From Pseudomonas fulva (GTDB lineage Bacteria > Pseudomonadota > Gammaproteobacteria > Pseudomonadales > Pseudomonadaceae), in NCBI RefSeq assembly GCF_023517795.1, contig NZ_CP082928.1:5022001-5086000 (forward strand): 64,000 bases of DNA, written 5' to 3'. Shown piece by piece: positions 45,811 to 54,253 of the stretch (position 1 is the first letter of the stretch; every line of letters starts with the position of its first letter). Both the position numbers and the translations under genes were made by a program. The notes under the pieces are model-generated. The model was not told where the DNA came from and did no database searches. It was given only the letters and a program-made list of their open reading frames with translations.

Positions 45811-46257
45811 CTACTCTGGTGGGCGAGCTGTACCGCAAAGCGCCTTGTTAACCGCCAGCCAGCCCTCGACCGCTTGCCTGCCGCTCTCATCGAACGCCCG
45901 CTGCAGCAGCTTGACCTGCTCGCGGCGCAGGGCGCGCTCCAGTCTGGCGCCTTCGACGGTCAGGCCGAGCAGGCGCTTGCGCTTGTCGTCCTCGGCGGTG
46001 ACGCTCTGGGTCAGGTGCATTTCCATCAGCTGGCGCAGCGGAATGCTCAAGGCCTGCTTGCTCACCCCCAGATAACCGAGCAGTTCGCTGACGCTGAGCC
46101 CCGGATGTCGCGCGATGAAGAACAGGATGCGCTGATGCACTCGCGACAGGCCGCGGCGCGCGAGCATCTCGTCGGCCTTGGTGGTGAACGCCTGGTAACC
46201 AAAGAAGAAGGCGGCCATGGCGGCTTGCTGGTCGGCTGAGTTTTTAAGGTCAATCAT
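45811..46257 (-). CDS. MarR-family transcriptional regulator
   Basis: The 148-residue protein has the MarR winged helix: LSRVHQRILFFIARHPGLSVSELLGYLGVSKQALSIPLRQL, then the wing DDKRKRLLGLTVEG. It may control the lysE-benE pair downstream on the same strand or respond to an aromatic ligand, but the ligand is not readable. The start ATG has GACCTTAAAA upstream and no strong ribosome binding site. Confidence 0.87.
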   Translation of the reverse strand: MIDLKNSADQQAAMAAFFFGYQAFTTKADEMLARRGLSRVHQRILFFIARHPGLSVSELLGYLGVSKQALSIPLRQLMEMHLTQSVTAEDDKRKRLLGLTVEGARLERALRREQVKLLQRAFDESGRQAVEGWLAVNKALCGTARPPE

Positions 46258-46307
46258 GTTGACGTATATGTCTCGGGCGGCGTACTTTCGATCAAGCAGT
46301 TTGACCT

Positions 46308-46496
46308 AGGGTCTGTTGACGTTTCAACGCGAGCCGCGTTGCCGCGAGAAATCTCGCCAGGCCGGGCGGCGATCCGCGAGGCGGAGGAGGCAGGGAATGG
46401 CGTTCCCTTTTCAAGTCCTCCAACGACGCATGGCGAGATTTCCCGCGCAACCCGTAGGGCCCCGGCGCGGCCGTGCGTGAAACGTCAACAGACCCT
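46308..46496. mobile_element. 189-bp non-coding element with 19-bp perfect terminal inverted repeats (MITE-like)
   Basis: The ends AGGGTCTGTTGACGTTTCA and its exact reverse complement enclose 151 bp. Inside, GTTGCCGCGAG...ATCTCGCC near the left is mirrored by GGCGAGATTTCCCGCGCAAC near the right, so the element folds into a long imperfect hairpin. It has no open frame and no obvious target-site duplication. The right end is 29 bp before the aminotransferase start codon, so it sits in that gene's promoter/leader. A related left end occurs at 14427. Confidence 0.75.
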
Positions 46497-46525
46497 CGTT
46501 TCATGACTTATCACCTGGTGACCCC

Positions 46526-47692
46526 ATGGCCTTCTCCGAACGCGTCTCCCGCCTGAAAAGCTCCCTGATCCGCGAAATCCTCGCGGCCGCCCAGCGCCCG
46601 GAGGTGATGTCGTTCGCCGGTGGTCTGCCGGCCGAGGAGATGCTGCCCAAGCTTGACTGGTCGCAGATGCCCGCCAGCATGGGGCAGTACGGCATGAGCG
46701 AGGGCGAGCCGGCACTGCGCGAAGCCATCGCTGCCGAAGCCCGCCTGCTGGGTGTGCCCTGCGAGGCCAGCCAGGTGCTGATCGTCAGTGGCTCGCAGCA
46801 GACCCTGGACCTGGCCAGCAAGCTGTTCATCGACCCCGGCACCAAGGTGTTGCTCGAGGCGCCGACCTACCTGGCAGCGCTGCAGGCGTTCCAGCTGTTC
46901 GGCGCCGACTGCGTGGCCGTGCCCCAGGAGGCCGACGGCCCGCAGTTGCAAGCCCTCGAAGCGCAGCTGGACCGCCAGCGCCCGGCCTTCGCCTACCTGA
47001 TTCCGACGTTCCAGAACCCCAGCGCCGTGCGCTACAGCGAAGCCAAGCGCGATGCCGTGGCGGCTCTGCTGGATCGCTATCAGGTCACGCTGATCGAAGA
47101 TGAGCCGTACCGCGAGCTGGTGTTCGATGCCGGCAGCGCCACGCCCATCGTCAGCCGCCTGCGCAAGGCCAGCTGGATCTACACCGGCACGGTTTCCAAG
47201 ACCCTGTTGCCGGGGCTGCGTGTCGGCTACCTGATCGCCACGCCGGACCTGTTCCCCCATCTGCTGCGCCTCAAGCAGTCGGCAGACCTGCACACCAACC
47301 GGGTCGGCCAATGGCAGGCGCTGCAGTGGCTGGGCAGCGAGCAGTACCGTGAGCACCTGGCGCAGCTGCGTGATTTCTATCGCCTGCGACGTGATGCGAT
47401 GCAGGCGGCGCTCGTCGAACACTTCAGCGACCTGGCCGACTGGCAGATTCCCCAGGGCGGCCTGTTCTTCTGGCTGAAGCTCAAGCAGCCCCAGGATACG
47501 CGCCTGCTGCTCGATGCGGCGCTGGCGCAGAACGTGGCCTTCATGCCGGGCGAACCTTTCTTCATCGACCCGGATCGCGAGCCTGGTTACCTGCGGCTCA
47601 ACTTCAGCCACGTGGCGCCGGAGCGTCTGGGGGAAGGGCTGCGCCGGCTGGCGGATGTGGTGCGGCAAGGGCTGGCTGCGAACGCGGCGTGA
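46526..47692 (+). CDS. PLP-dependent aminotransferase (2-aminoadipate/MocR-catalytic type)
   Basis: The 388-residue fold-type I aminotransferase has FAGGLPAEEMLP near 31, QTLDLASKLFIDPG, the YLIPTFQNPS cofactor segment, IEDEPYRELVF with the PLP aspartate and the Schiff-base lysine in YTGTVSKTLLPGLRVGYL. These match LysN-like and multisubstrate transaminases. Its own ribosome binding site (CCTGGTGAC) is weak. The inverted-repeat element directly upstream may affect expression. Confidence 0.88.
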   Translation: MAFSERVSRLKSSLIREILAAAQRPEVMSFAGGLPAEEMLPKLDWSQMPASMGQYGMSEGEPALREAIAAEARLLGVPCEASQVLIVSGSQQTLDLASKLFIDPGTKVLLEAPTYLAALQAFQLFGADCVAVPQEADGPQLQALEAQLDRQRPAFAYLIPTFQNPSAVRYSEAKRDAVAALLDRYQVTLIEDEPYRELVFDAGSATPIVSRLRKASWIYTGTVSKTLLPGLRVGYLIATPDLFPHLLRLKQSADLHTNRVGQWQALQWLGSEQYREHLAQLRDFYRLRRDAMQAALVEHFSDLADWQIPQGGLFFWLKLKQPQDTRLLLDAALAQNVAFMPGEPFFIDPDREPGYLRLNFSHVAPERLGEGLRRLADVVRQGLAANAA

Positions 47693-47714
47693 CTATCGGT
47701 AAAAGGGGGTGAAC

Positions 47715-48317
47715 ATGTACAAGGTTTATGGCGATTACCGCTCGGGCAATTGCTACAAGGTCAAGCTGATGCTGACTCTGCTCGGCAAACCCTTCGAGTG
47801 GGTACCGATCGATATCTTCAAGGGCGAAACGCAAAGCCCTGAATTTTTGGCCAAGAACCCCAATGGCAGGATCCCGGTGCTGGAGCTGGAAGACGGCACC
47901 TGCCTGTGGGAGTCCAACGCCATCCTCAATTTCCTCGCCGATGGCAGCGAGTTCCTGGCCAGCGAACCGCGCCTGCGTACCCAGGTGCTGCAGTGGCAGT
48001 TCTTCGAGCAGTACAGCCATGAGCCCTACATTGCCGTGGCGCGCCGCATCCAGTGGCTCGAAGGCATGCCTGCAGCGCGCGCCGAGGAATACAAGGTCTG
48101 CCAGGTGCGTGGTCACAAGGCACTACGGGTCATGGAACGGCAGCTGCAACAGACGCCGTATCTGGTGGGGGATCGCTACACCATCGCCGATATCGCCCTG
48201 TACGCCTACACCCATGTCGCTCACGAAGGCGGCTTCGACCTCAGCGGTTATCCGGCCGTCAATGCCTGGCTGGAGCGGGTCGCCAGCCACCCGAAGCATG
48301 TGACCATGCTGGGCTGA
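47715..48317 (+). CDS. Glutathione S-transferase family protein
   Basis: The 200-residue protein has the thioredoxin-like N-domain (YKVYGDYRSGNCYKVKLMLTLLG, with NPNGRIPVLELEDG and the glutathione-contacting ESNAIL) and an all-helical C-domain (YTIADIALYAYTHVAHEGGFDL). ATG 47715 is preferred over GTG 47709 because GGGGG lies five bases upstream. It follows the aminotransferase gene by 22 bp and is probably cotranscribed. Confidence 0.9.
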   Translation: MYKVYGDYRSGNCYKVKLMLTLLGKPFEWVPIDIFKGETQSPEFLAKNPNGRIPVLELEDGTCLWESNAILNFLADGSEFLASEPRLRTQVLQWQFFEQYSHEPYIAVARRIQWLEGMPAARAEEYKVCQVRGHKALRVMERQLQQTPYLVGDRYTIADIALYAYTHVAHEGGFDLSGYPAVNAWLERVASHPKHVTMLG

Positions 48318-48391
48318 TCGGCTTTGCGGAGGAGGGGGCGCAACCCATCGTCCATCCTACGTTTTGAGCGGCCTCGCGGCGGACAATATCC

Positions 48392-48438
48392 TGTGGGAGC
48401 GGGCGGGGACGCCCAGTCCATCCCCGCGAATCGGGCCC
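48392..48438. repeat. REP-type repeat
   Basis: CTGTGGGAGCGGGCGGGGAC followed by a spacer and CCCCGCGAATCGGGCCCATG has the Pseudomonas REP layout (GTGGGAGCGGGC...CCCGCGA). It fills the gap between the convergent GST and cadA genes. Confidence 0.65.
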
Positions 48439-48482
48439 ATGGCGCCTTCCTACAATGGACACCTGGAGTGGGCAGGAGGCTG

Positions 48483-50936
48483 CTACTTGCGCAACAATCG
48501 CAGCCCGTTGAACACCACCAGCAGACTGACGCCGACATCGGCGAACACCGCCATCCACATGGTGGCGTGGCCGGTGACGGTCATGGCCAGGAAGATCGCC
48601 TTGATGCCCAGGGCCAGCAGGATGTTCTGCTTGAGGATCGCGGCCGTCTGCTGCGACAGGCGAATGAACGCGGGAATCTTGCGCAGGTCGTCATCCATGA
48701 TCGCCACGTCGGCGGTTTCGATGGCCGTGTCGGTGCCGATCGCCGCCATGGCGAAGCCGACATCGGCACGCGCCAGGGCAGGGGCGTCGTTGATGCCATC
48801 GCCGACCATGGCCACCATGCCTTGCTGCTCGAGCAGTTTCTCCACGGTCGCCAGCTTGTCGGTGGGCAGCAGGTCGCCGCGGGCCTCGTCGATGCCTGCC
48901 TGGGCGGCGATGGCCTGGGCGGTGTGCTGGTTGTCGCCGGTGAGCATCAGGGTCTTGATGCCCATGCCATGCAGGCTGGCGATCGCTTCGCGGCTGCTGT
49001 CCTTGAGCGTGTCGGCAACCGCGAACAGGGCCAGGGCGCGGCTTTCGTCGCTGAGCACGATCACCGTCTTGCCCTGCCGCTCGAGTTCGTCGAGGCGGTG
49101 TTCGATCTCCGCCGAGCCCAGGCCGAGCTCCTCGAGCAGGCGGTGGTTGCCCAGCTGGTAGCGCTGGCCATCGATCACACCACGCACACCGCGCCCAGGT
49201 AGCGCTTCGAAGCTCTGTACGTCCGCGAGCGCGATACCCTGCTCCTGCGCCGCATTGGCCACCGCCAGGGACACCGGGTGATCGGAGCGGGCCGCCAGGC
49301 TGGCCGCCAACTGGCGATAGCCCTCGGCATCATCGGCGAGCGCCAGGTAGTCGGTCTGTACCGGTTTGCCGTGGGTGAGGGTGCCGGTCTTGTCCAGCGC
49401 CAGGTGGGTGATGTGCCGGCCGTTCTCCAGGTGCACGCCGCCCTTGACCAGGATGCCCTTGCGCGCCGCTGCGGCCAGGCCGCTGACGATGCTGACCGGC
49501 GTGGAGATCACCAGGGCACAGGGGCAGGCGACCACCAGCAGCACCAGGGCGCGATACACCCAATCGAACCAGCTGCCGTTCAGCAGCAGTGGCGGCACCA
49601 CGGCCACGGCCAGGGAGAGCAGGAATACCAGCGGGGTGTAGATTCGCGCGAAGCGGTCGACGAAACGCTGGGTTGGCGCCCGCGCGCCTTGCGCCTCTTC
49701 CACGGCCTTGATAATGCGCGACAGCGCGCTGTTGCCCGCGGCGGCGCTGACCTGGTACTGCAGCGCGCCACCCTGGTTGAGGGTGCCGGCGAACAGGGTG
49801 TCGCCCACGTTTTTCTCCACCGGCAGGCTTTCCCCGGTGATCGGCGACTGGTCCACCGTCGAGTTGCCCTCGGTGACCTGGCCATCCAGGCCGATGCGCT
49901 CACCGGGGCGCACCCGTACCAGGCTGCCGATGGCCACCTGGGTGACCTCCTGCGCCTGCCAGCTGCCGTCGGCCTGGCGCACCGTGGCCTGTTCCGGGGT
50001 CATCGCCATCAGACCGCGGATGGCATTGCGGGCGCGATCCAGGGATTTCGCCTCGATCCGCTCGGCGATGGCGAACAGCACCATGACCATGGCCGCCTCG
50101 GGCCACTGGCCGATCAGCACGGCGCCGGTCACGGCGATGCTCATCAGCGCGTTGATGTTCAGGTTGAAGTTCTTGAGGGCTATCCAGCCCTTCTTGTAGA
50201 CGTCGAGGCCGGCGGTGAGGATGGCCCCCAGGGCGATCAGCGCGACCACCCACTCCGGCGCGCTGTCGGTGAAGTGCACCAGTTCGGCCACGAACGCTGC
50301 CACGCCAGCGCCGATCAGGCGCCACGACAGGCCCTCAGTCACGGGCTCGGCGGGCACGTGCTGGCCGTCACCGCTTTCGAGTTGCGGGGTGAAGCCCAGT
50401 TCACGGATCGCCTGCAACGCCGGTTCGAGGCCATCCGGGCGGTGACGAATGGTCAACACCCGTTGCATCAGGTTGAATTGCAGCGCCTCGATACCAGGCT
50501 GCCGGGCCAGCTTGTCGGTGATCAGGCGTTCTTCGGTGGGGCAATCCATCTGCTCGATGCGCACCCGGGTCTCGGCGGCCAGGGGCTGGGCCTGCATGCC
50601 CAGGTTGGCGATGGCGGCGATCAACTGCGGTGCGGCGCCGGCCTGATGCTCGATGAGCAGGGTGCGGTCGAGCAGGTTGAACTGCAGCTTGCGCACCTCG
50701 GGCAGGGTCTGCAATTTATCGCGGATCAGACGCTCTTCGGTCGGGCAGCACATCTGCTCGATCCGCAGCGCGCTGCTTTCAGTAGTGAGATCCGTCTGGC
50801 TGCCTGCCGGCTCACTGATCCCCGCGATCAAATGGCTTGCCGACGCGCAGCACGACGGCGTGGTATCGCTCGTACAGCAGGTTGCCTGGGGTCGGGCAGG
50901 TTTCGGCGTACGGTCATGATCACAGCAATTCGACAT
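48483..50936 (-). CDS. cadA: Cd2+/Zn2+/Pb2+-exporting P1B-type ATPase CadA
   Basis: The 817-residue pump has a cysteine-rich N-terminus (NCCDHD, TCCTSD, SCCAS) and two heavy-metal-associated domains with RIEQMCCPTEERL and RIEQMDCPTEERL. The P-type core follows: TGES, the transmembrane CPC motif (VACPCALVIS), DKTGTLTHG with the phosphorylated Asp, and GDGINDAPAL. It exports divalent soft metals at the expense of ATP. ATG 50936 is chosen by GGGAGAG upstream and homology start MSNCCDHD. It is divergent from cadR across a shared operator. Confidence 0.93.
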   Translation of the reverse strand: MSNCCDHDRTPKPARPQATCCTSDTTPSCCASASHLIAGISEPAGSQTDLTTESSALRIEQMCCPTEERLIRDKLQTLPEVRKLQFNLLDRTLLIEHQAGAAPQLIAAIANLGMQAQPLAAETRVRIEQMDCPTEERLITDKLARQPGIEALQFNLMQRVLTIRHRPDGLEPALQAIRELGFTPQLESGDGQHVPAEPVTEGLSWRLIGAGVAAFVAELVHFTDSAPEWVVALIALGAILTAGLDVYKKGWIALKNFNLNINALMSIAVTGAVLIGQWPEAAMVMVLFAIAERIEAKSLDRARNAIRGLMAMTPEQATVRQADGSWQAQEVTQVAIGSLVRVRPGERIGLDGQVTEGNSTVDQSPITGESLPVEKNVGDTLFAGTLNQGGALQYQVSAAAGNSALSRIIKAVEEAQGARAPTQRFVDRFARIYTPLVFLLSLAVAVVPPLLLNGSWFDWVYRALVLLVVACPCALVISTPVSIVSGLAAAARKGILVKGGVHLENGRHITHLALDKTGTLTHGKPVQTDYLALADDAEGYRQLAASLAARSDHPVSLAVANAAQEQGIALADVQSFEALPGRGVRGVIDGQRYQLGNHRLLEELGLGSAEIEHRLDELERQGKTVIVLSDESRALALFAVADTLKDSSREAIASLHGMGIKTLMLTGDNQHTAQAIAAQAGIDEARGDLLPTDKLATVEKLLEQQGMVAMVGDGINDAPALARADVGFAMAAIGTDTAIETADVAIMDDDLRKIPAFIRLSQQTAAILKQNILLALGIKAIFLAMTVTGHATMWMAVFADVGVSLLVVFNGLRLLRK

Positions 50937-50971
50937 GGGGGCTCTCCCAACTATCCTGTTGCAGAGTGAAC

Positions 50972-50992
50972 ACCCTGTAGCCACTATAGGGT
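50972..50992. promoter_or_regulatory. CadR operator between cadA and cadR
   Basis: ACCCTGTAG and CTATAGGGT form an imperfect dyad with a three-base centre (CCA), the known CadR/PbrR-type operator pattern. A minus-strand TTGACC (50990-50995) at its edge is a plausible -35 for cadA, as expected for a MerR-type promoter. Confidence 0.8.
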
Positions 50993-51015
50993 CAAGCACT
51001 GGAGGAGAGGTGATC

Positions 51016-51462
51016 ATGAAAATTGGCGAATTGGCGGCGGTTACGGGCTGCCAGGTCGAAACCATCCGCTATTACGAGCGCGAGGGATTGTTGCCCGCGC
51101 CCCAGCGTAGCGAAGGCAACTACCGCCTGTACCTGCCGGAGCATGTCGAGCGGCTGACCTTCATCCGCAACTGCCGCACCCTGGACATGACGCTCGACGA
51201 GATTCGCGAGCTGCTCAGCCTGCGCGGCCGGCCGGCGGAAAATTGCGAGGCCATCAACACCCTGATCGACGAGCATATCGAGCACGTCAACGCGCGCATC
51301 GCCAGCCTGCAGTCGTTGCAGGGGCAACTGGTCGAGCTGCGCAACAGTTGCCTGGCCGATCAGCAGTCGTCGCCCTGCGCGATCATTCGCCAGCTCAGCA
51401 CCAGTGACAGCCTGCATGCCGACAAGGATGTATCCCATGTCGGGCGTAGCCATCAGCATTGA
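51016..51462 (+). CDS. cadR: MerR-family metal-responsive activator CadR
   Basis: The 148-residue regulator has the MerR helix-turn-helix (MKIGELAAVTGCQVETIRYYEREGLLPAP), NYRLY, and metal-sensing cysteines in GRPAENCEAIN and RNSCLADQQSSPC. It ends with a histidine-containing tail (HVGRSHQH), typical of CadR. It activates the divergent cadA when cadmium or zinc is bound. GGAGGAGAGG precedes the ATG. A small inverted-repeat element begins four bases after the stop. Confidence 0.9.
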   Translation: MKIGELAAVTGCQVETIRYYEREGLLPAPQRSEGNYRLYLPEHVERLTFIRNCRTLDMTLDEIRELLSLRGRPAENCEAINTLIDEHIEHVNARIASLQSLQGQLVELRNSCLADQQSSPCAIIRQLSTSDSLHADKDVSHVGRSHQH

Positions 51463-51465
51463 GAG

Positions 51466-51679
51466 CCTGTTCATAATCTTTCAGCCCAGATTGCCGATTT
51501 TGGCAGCTAAGTGGCGCAAGCAGCCGGTGAGCAAAGGTTGTGGGAGAGGCTTTAGCCTCGAGTTCTTTGCGCCTAGTCAGGCACATCGGGGCTAAAGCCC
51601 CTCCCACAAAAGCAGCCGCTTCGAATGGCCGCTTCTGCCTTGTAGCTGCTACTTCAGGCGCATAAAGATCGTGAACAGG
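51466..51679. mobile_element. 214-bp non-coding element bounded by 16-bp inverted repeats
   Basis: CCTGTTCATAATCTTT at the left and AAAGATCGTGAACAGG at the right are reverse complements at 14 of 16 positions. Such ends look like insertion-sequence termini, but the interior has no transposase frame. It instead carries an inverted REP pair. It may be a MITE or an internally deleted insertion sequence. The rest of 51463-51729 has no gene. Confidence 0.5.
51538..51609. repeat. Inverted REP pair
   Basis: TTGTGGGAGAGGCTTTAGCC on the left and GGCTAAAGCCCCTCCCACAA on the right are inverted copies with two differences, each arm also containing its own small GGCTTTAGCC-type dyad. This is the usual paired REP arrangement in pseudomonads. 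Confidence 0.8.
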
Positions 51680-51729
51680 TATCTAAGATGCCGCTCAGGA
51701 ACGCCTGCGTTTCAGCCGCCTAGGGCGCT

Positions 51730-52098
51730 TCACACCGCGAAGCGCTGCTCCAGGTAGGCGGCAATGGCCTTGGATTCGTACAGCCAGGTGCTCTGGCCAT
51801 TTTCGTCGATACGCAGGCAGGGCACCTGGATCTTGCCGCCCTGGCTCTCCAGCTCGCTGCGCGAGGTGGCGTCGTTCCTGGCGTCACGCAGGGCGACGGG
51901 CACGTTCAGGGTATGCAGCTTGCGGCGAATCTTCACGCAGAACGGGCAGGCCTTGAACTGATAGAGGACCAGATTGCCCGCGGCCTGGTCGACGGCAGCC
52001 TGTGCCTCGGGCGTGCGCTTCATCTTCGCCGGGCGGGTGGCGAGGTCGCCGAGAACGATCAGTTGGCCGAGGCCCAGGCGCAGTGCCTTGATAATCAT
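51730..52098 (-). CDS. Glutaredoxin-like protein (GST N-terminal type)
   Basis: The 122-residue protein has the redox motif CPFC (51-54) in LVLYQFKACPFCVKIRRKLH, then GGKIQVPCLRIDENGQSTWLYES with the cis-proline. An N-terminal hydrophobic helix (IIKALRLGLGQLIVLGDLATRP) may bind it to the membrane. It likely reduces disulfides or glutathione adducts. ATG 52098 begins the family N-terminus. It is divergent from the DUF3820 gene. Confidence 0.88.
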   Translation of the reverse strand: MIIKALRLGLGQLIVLGDLATRPAKMKRTPEAQAAVDQAAGNLVLYQFKACPFCVKIRRKLHTLNVPVALRDARNDATSRSELESQGGKIQVPCLRIDENGQSTWLYESKAIAAYLEQRFAV

Positions 52099-52211
52099 GA
52101 TGAGTACCTGCAAGTGTGAACGGCGGGCAGCTTACCCGAGTCGGGCGGCCGGCCCAACCGCCCGGCGCTTGCGGCATAATGACCCGCCCACACAAACCTG
52201 ACGGCAATGTG

Positions 52212-52445
52212 ATGAAACCCGAAGACCTGAAATTGTTGGTGAGCCGAGAAATGCCCTTTGGCAAATACAAGGGCCGGCTGATCGCCGACCTGCCGGGGCA
52301 TTACCTGAACTGGTTCGCCCGTGAAGGCTTTCCGAAGGGGGAGATCGGTCAGTTGCTGGCGCTGATGCAGGAGATCGATCACAACGGTCTGTCGTCGTTG
52401 CTCGATCCCTTGCGCAGCAAGCCAAGGCAGCCGTTTCGCGAGTGA
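52212..52445 (+). CDS. DUF3820 family protein
   Basis: The 77-residue protein has the family core MPFGKYKGRLIADLPGHYLNWF, then REGFPKGEIGQLLALMQEI. The same FGKYKG motif occurs at the end of some exonuclease-related proteins, so a nucleic-acid link is possible but not shown. GTG or ATG starts further upstream lack support; ATG 52212 is used. The stop abuts the convergent Usp gene stop. Confidence 0.85.
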   Translation: MKPEDLKLLVSREMPFGKYKGRLIADLPGHYLNWFAREGFPKGEIGQLLALMQEIDHNGLSSLLDPLRSKPRQPFRE

Positions 52446-53309
52446 TCAGCCTTCGCCGAGTCGCTGCTCCAGATGCTCGATGATGCTGTCTGGCTTGAGC
52501 ACCAGAACGTCACTTTCCAGGCTGTCGAGAATCACCTCGGCGGTGTTGCCGATCAGCGCACCACTGAACCCCGTGCGCGCCACGGTGCCGATCACCGTGA
52601 CGGCCGCGTGCAACTGGTGGGCGAAGTGCGGGATCAGCACATCGGCCGGGCCTTCGGCGATATGCAGGTGCCCGTCATCGATGTCATAGGCCGCCTGAAA
52701 TGCCCGGCATTGCTGGCGGTAGCCGTCCTCGAGGGTGTCACGCAGCTGGAAGGTCGGATCGGCAGCAGCCAGCACGGGCGATGGATGGGCGCTGAGCACG
52801 TGCAGTTCGGCTTTCGCCAGGTTGGCGATGTCGAAGCCGTGCTCGACGATGCGGGTGTGCAGCGCGCGATGCTCGCCGTCCACATTGCCCACGTCCACGG
52901 CGGCCAGTACCGTGCCGCCGGTCCACGGCGTCTGGGTTTTCACCAGTAGCACCGGGCAGGGGCAGTAGCGCAAGAGCTTCCAGTCGTCGGGGGTCAGCAG
53001 GGCCTTTTTCAGTGGGTTGTCAGGCATGTGCTGCTTGATCACCAGGCCGCAGCCCTCGGCCTGCTGCACCGTACTGACCGTTTCATGCAGGCTGCCATGC
53101 CAGGCCTGTTCGCTGCTGACGCTGTAGCCATCCTGCTGCAAGGTATTACTCAGCAGGCGCAGGTAGCCGTTGTGTTCCCCCGACGCATCGCAGATGAGCA
53201 GGTGCAGATGGGACTGGGTCACGCCAGCGATCAGCCTGGCGCGTTTCAGGGCCAGGGCCTCCAGATGATCCGGCGGGATGACGACGAGAATGCTGCGGAC
53301 GGCTTGCAT
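52446..53309 (-). CDS. Tandem-domain universal stress protein
   Basis: The 287-residue protein holds two UspA-like domains, the first about 1-145 (SILVVIPPDHLEALALKRARLIAG) and the second about 150-285 with the conserved GTVARTGFSGALIGNTAEVILDSLESDVLVLKP ending, including the ATP-binding G-x2-G-x9-G pattern. This two-domain form (UspE-like) responds to stress. ATG 53309 follows GAGGAACCCACC. Confidence 0.87.
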   Translation of the reverse strand: MQAVRSILVVIPPDHLEALALKRARLIAGVTQSHLHLLICDASGEHNGYLRLLSNTLQQDGYSVSSEQAWHGSLHETVSTVQQAEGCGLVIKQHMPDNPLKKALLTPDDWKLLRYCPCPVLLVKTQTPWTGGTVLAAVDVGNVDGEHRALHTRIVEHGFDIANLAKAELHVLSAHPSPVLAAADPTFQLRDTLEDGYRQQCRAFQAAYDIDDGHLHIAEGPADVLIPHFAHQLHAAVTVIGTVARTGFSGALIGNTAEVILDSLESDVLVLKPDSIIEHLEQRLGEG

Positions 53310-53471
53310 GGTGGGTTCCTCTGCGTGTGGCTGCCTACTCACTATAGATGGCCTGTTGCGCCTGCAATCCTGGGCCCGGTGGTTCGATGCCGCAGCGGCA
53401 GGTCTCGGCTTGACCTTGCCGTCGTGGCAAGGTGTAGGTTCTGACCTTCCATCAATGGTCGAGGATCGTCA

Positions 53472-54146
53472 ATGAAAGCCCAAACCCTAGGTGTACTTCT
53501 GTTAGCCGGCACATCGCTGCTGACCGCCGGCCTGGCCGCCGCCCAGGATGCCGCCACTGGTCATGCCGGCGGGCATGCCGCGCACTCGGCCGAGGGCAAC
53601 TCGGCGAAGACCAGTGCCTCGACGACCGCCTACCGGGCCATCAACGAGAGGATGCACAAGGCCATGGCCGTCAGCCTGACGGGCAGTGCCGACGTGGATT
53701 TCATGCGCGGCATGATTCCTCATCATCAGGGCGCCATCGAGATGGCCAGGGTCGTGCTGCAGTACGGTAGCGATGCTAAGGTGCGTGCCTTGGCCAACGA
53801 GGTGATCGCCGCCCAGGATCAGGAGATCGGCCTGATGAACACATGGTTGGCCACCGAGGCAGCGCGCCATGAGGCGGCTGTCGACCCCGCCAGGAGCGCT
53901 GAAGTCAAGGCTGCATTCGAGGCGGTCAACCATCGCATGCACGGCGCCATGGCCGTCGATTTCAGCGGTAACGCCGATCAGGACTTCATGCGCGCGATGA
54001 TTCCTCACCACCAGGGCGCCATCGATATGGCCAAGGTCGCGCTGGCTTACGGCTCCGACCCGCAAGTGCTGAAGCTTGCCAGGCAGGTGATCGCCGCCCA
54101 GGAGCAGGAAATCGCCCAGATGAACGCCTGGCTGGAAAACCACTGA
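53472..54146 (+). CDS. Secreted DUF305 protein with internal duplication
   Basis: The 224-residue protein has a signal peptide ([17 protein letters not shown]), a His-rich linker (HAGGHAAH) and two copies of the DUF305 domain, about 54-126 and 151-221. Each contains MIPHHQGAI (81-89 and 177-185), RMH...AMAV and a paired IAAQ-x-QEI-x-x-MN-x-WL end. DUF305 is a ferritin-like helical fold implicated in copper binding (CopM type). The strong likeness of both halves shows a tandem duplication. Periplasmic metal binding is inferred. Confidence 0.88.
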   Translation: MKAQTLGVLLLAGTSLLTAGLAAAQDAATGHAGGHAAHSAEGNSAKTSASTTAYRAINERMHKAMAVSLTGSADVDFMRGMIPHHQGAIEMARVVLQYGSDAKVRALANEVIAAQDQEIGLMNTWLATEAARHEAAVDPARSAEVKAAFEAVNHRMHGAMAVDFSGNADQDFMRAMIPHHQGAIDMAKVALAYGSDPQVLKLARQVIAAQEQEIAQMNAWLENH

Positions 54147-54208
54147 GCCGCTCGACCCCGCCGCGCGCTGGGCGGGCCGATAGACAGGACGCGCCGCGCT
54201 GGCGGCCC

Positions 54209-54214
54209 TATAAT
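54209..54214 (+). promoter_or_regulatory. Consensus -10 element upstream of miaE
   Basis: TATAAT lies 40 bp before the miaE start. A -35 is not obvious in the GC-rich sequence before it. Confidence 0.4.
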
Positions 54215-54253
54215 GGCCGGCTTATCGACCACCCAGCGCCAGAGCCCATAGCC

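Noticed and set aside
51463..51729. Complete insertion sequence after cadR
   Set aside because: The ends look like insertion-sequence termini but there is no transposase frame within.
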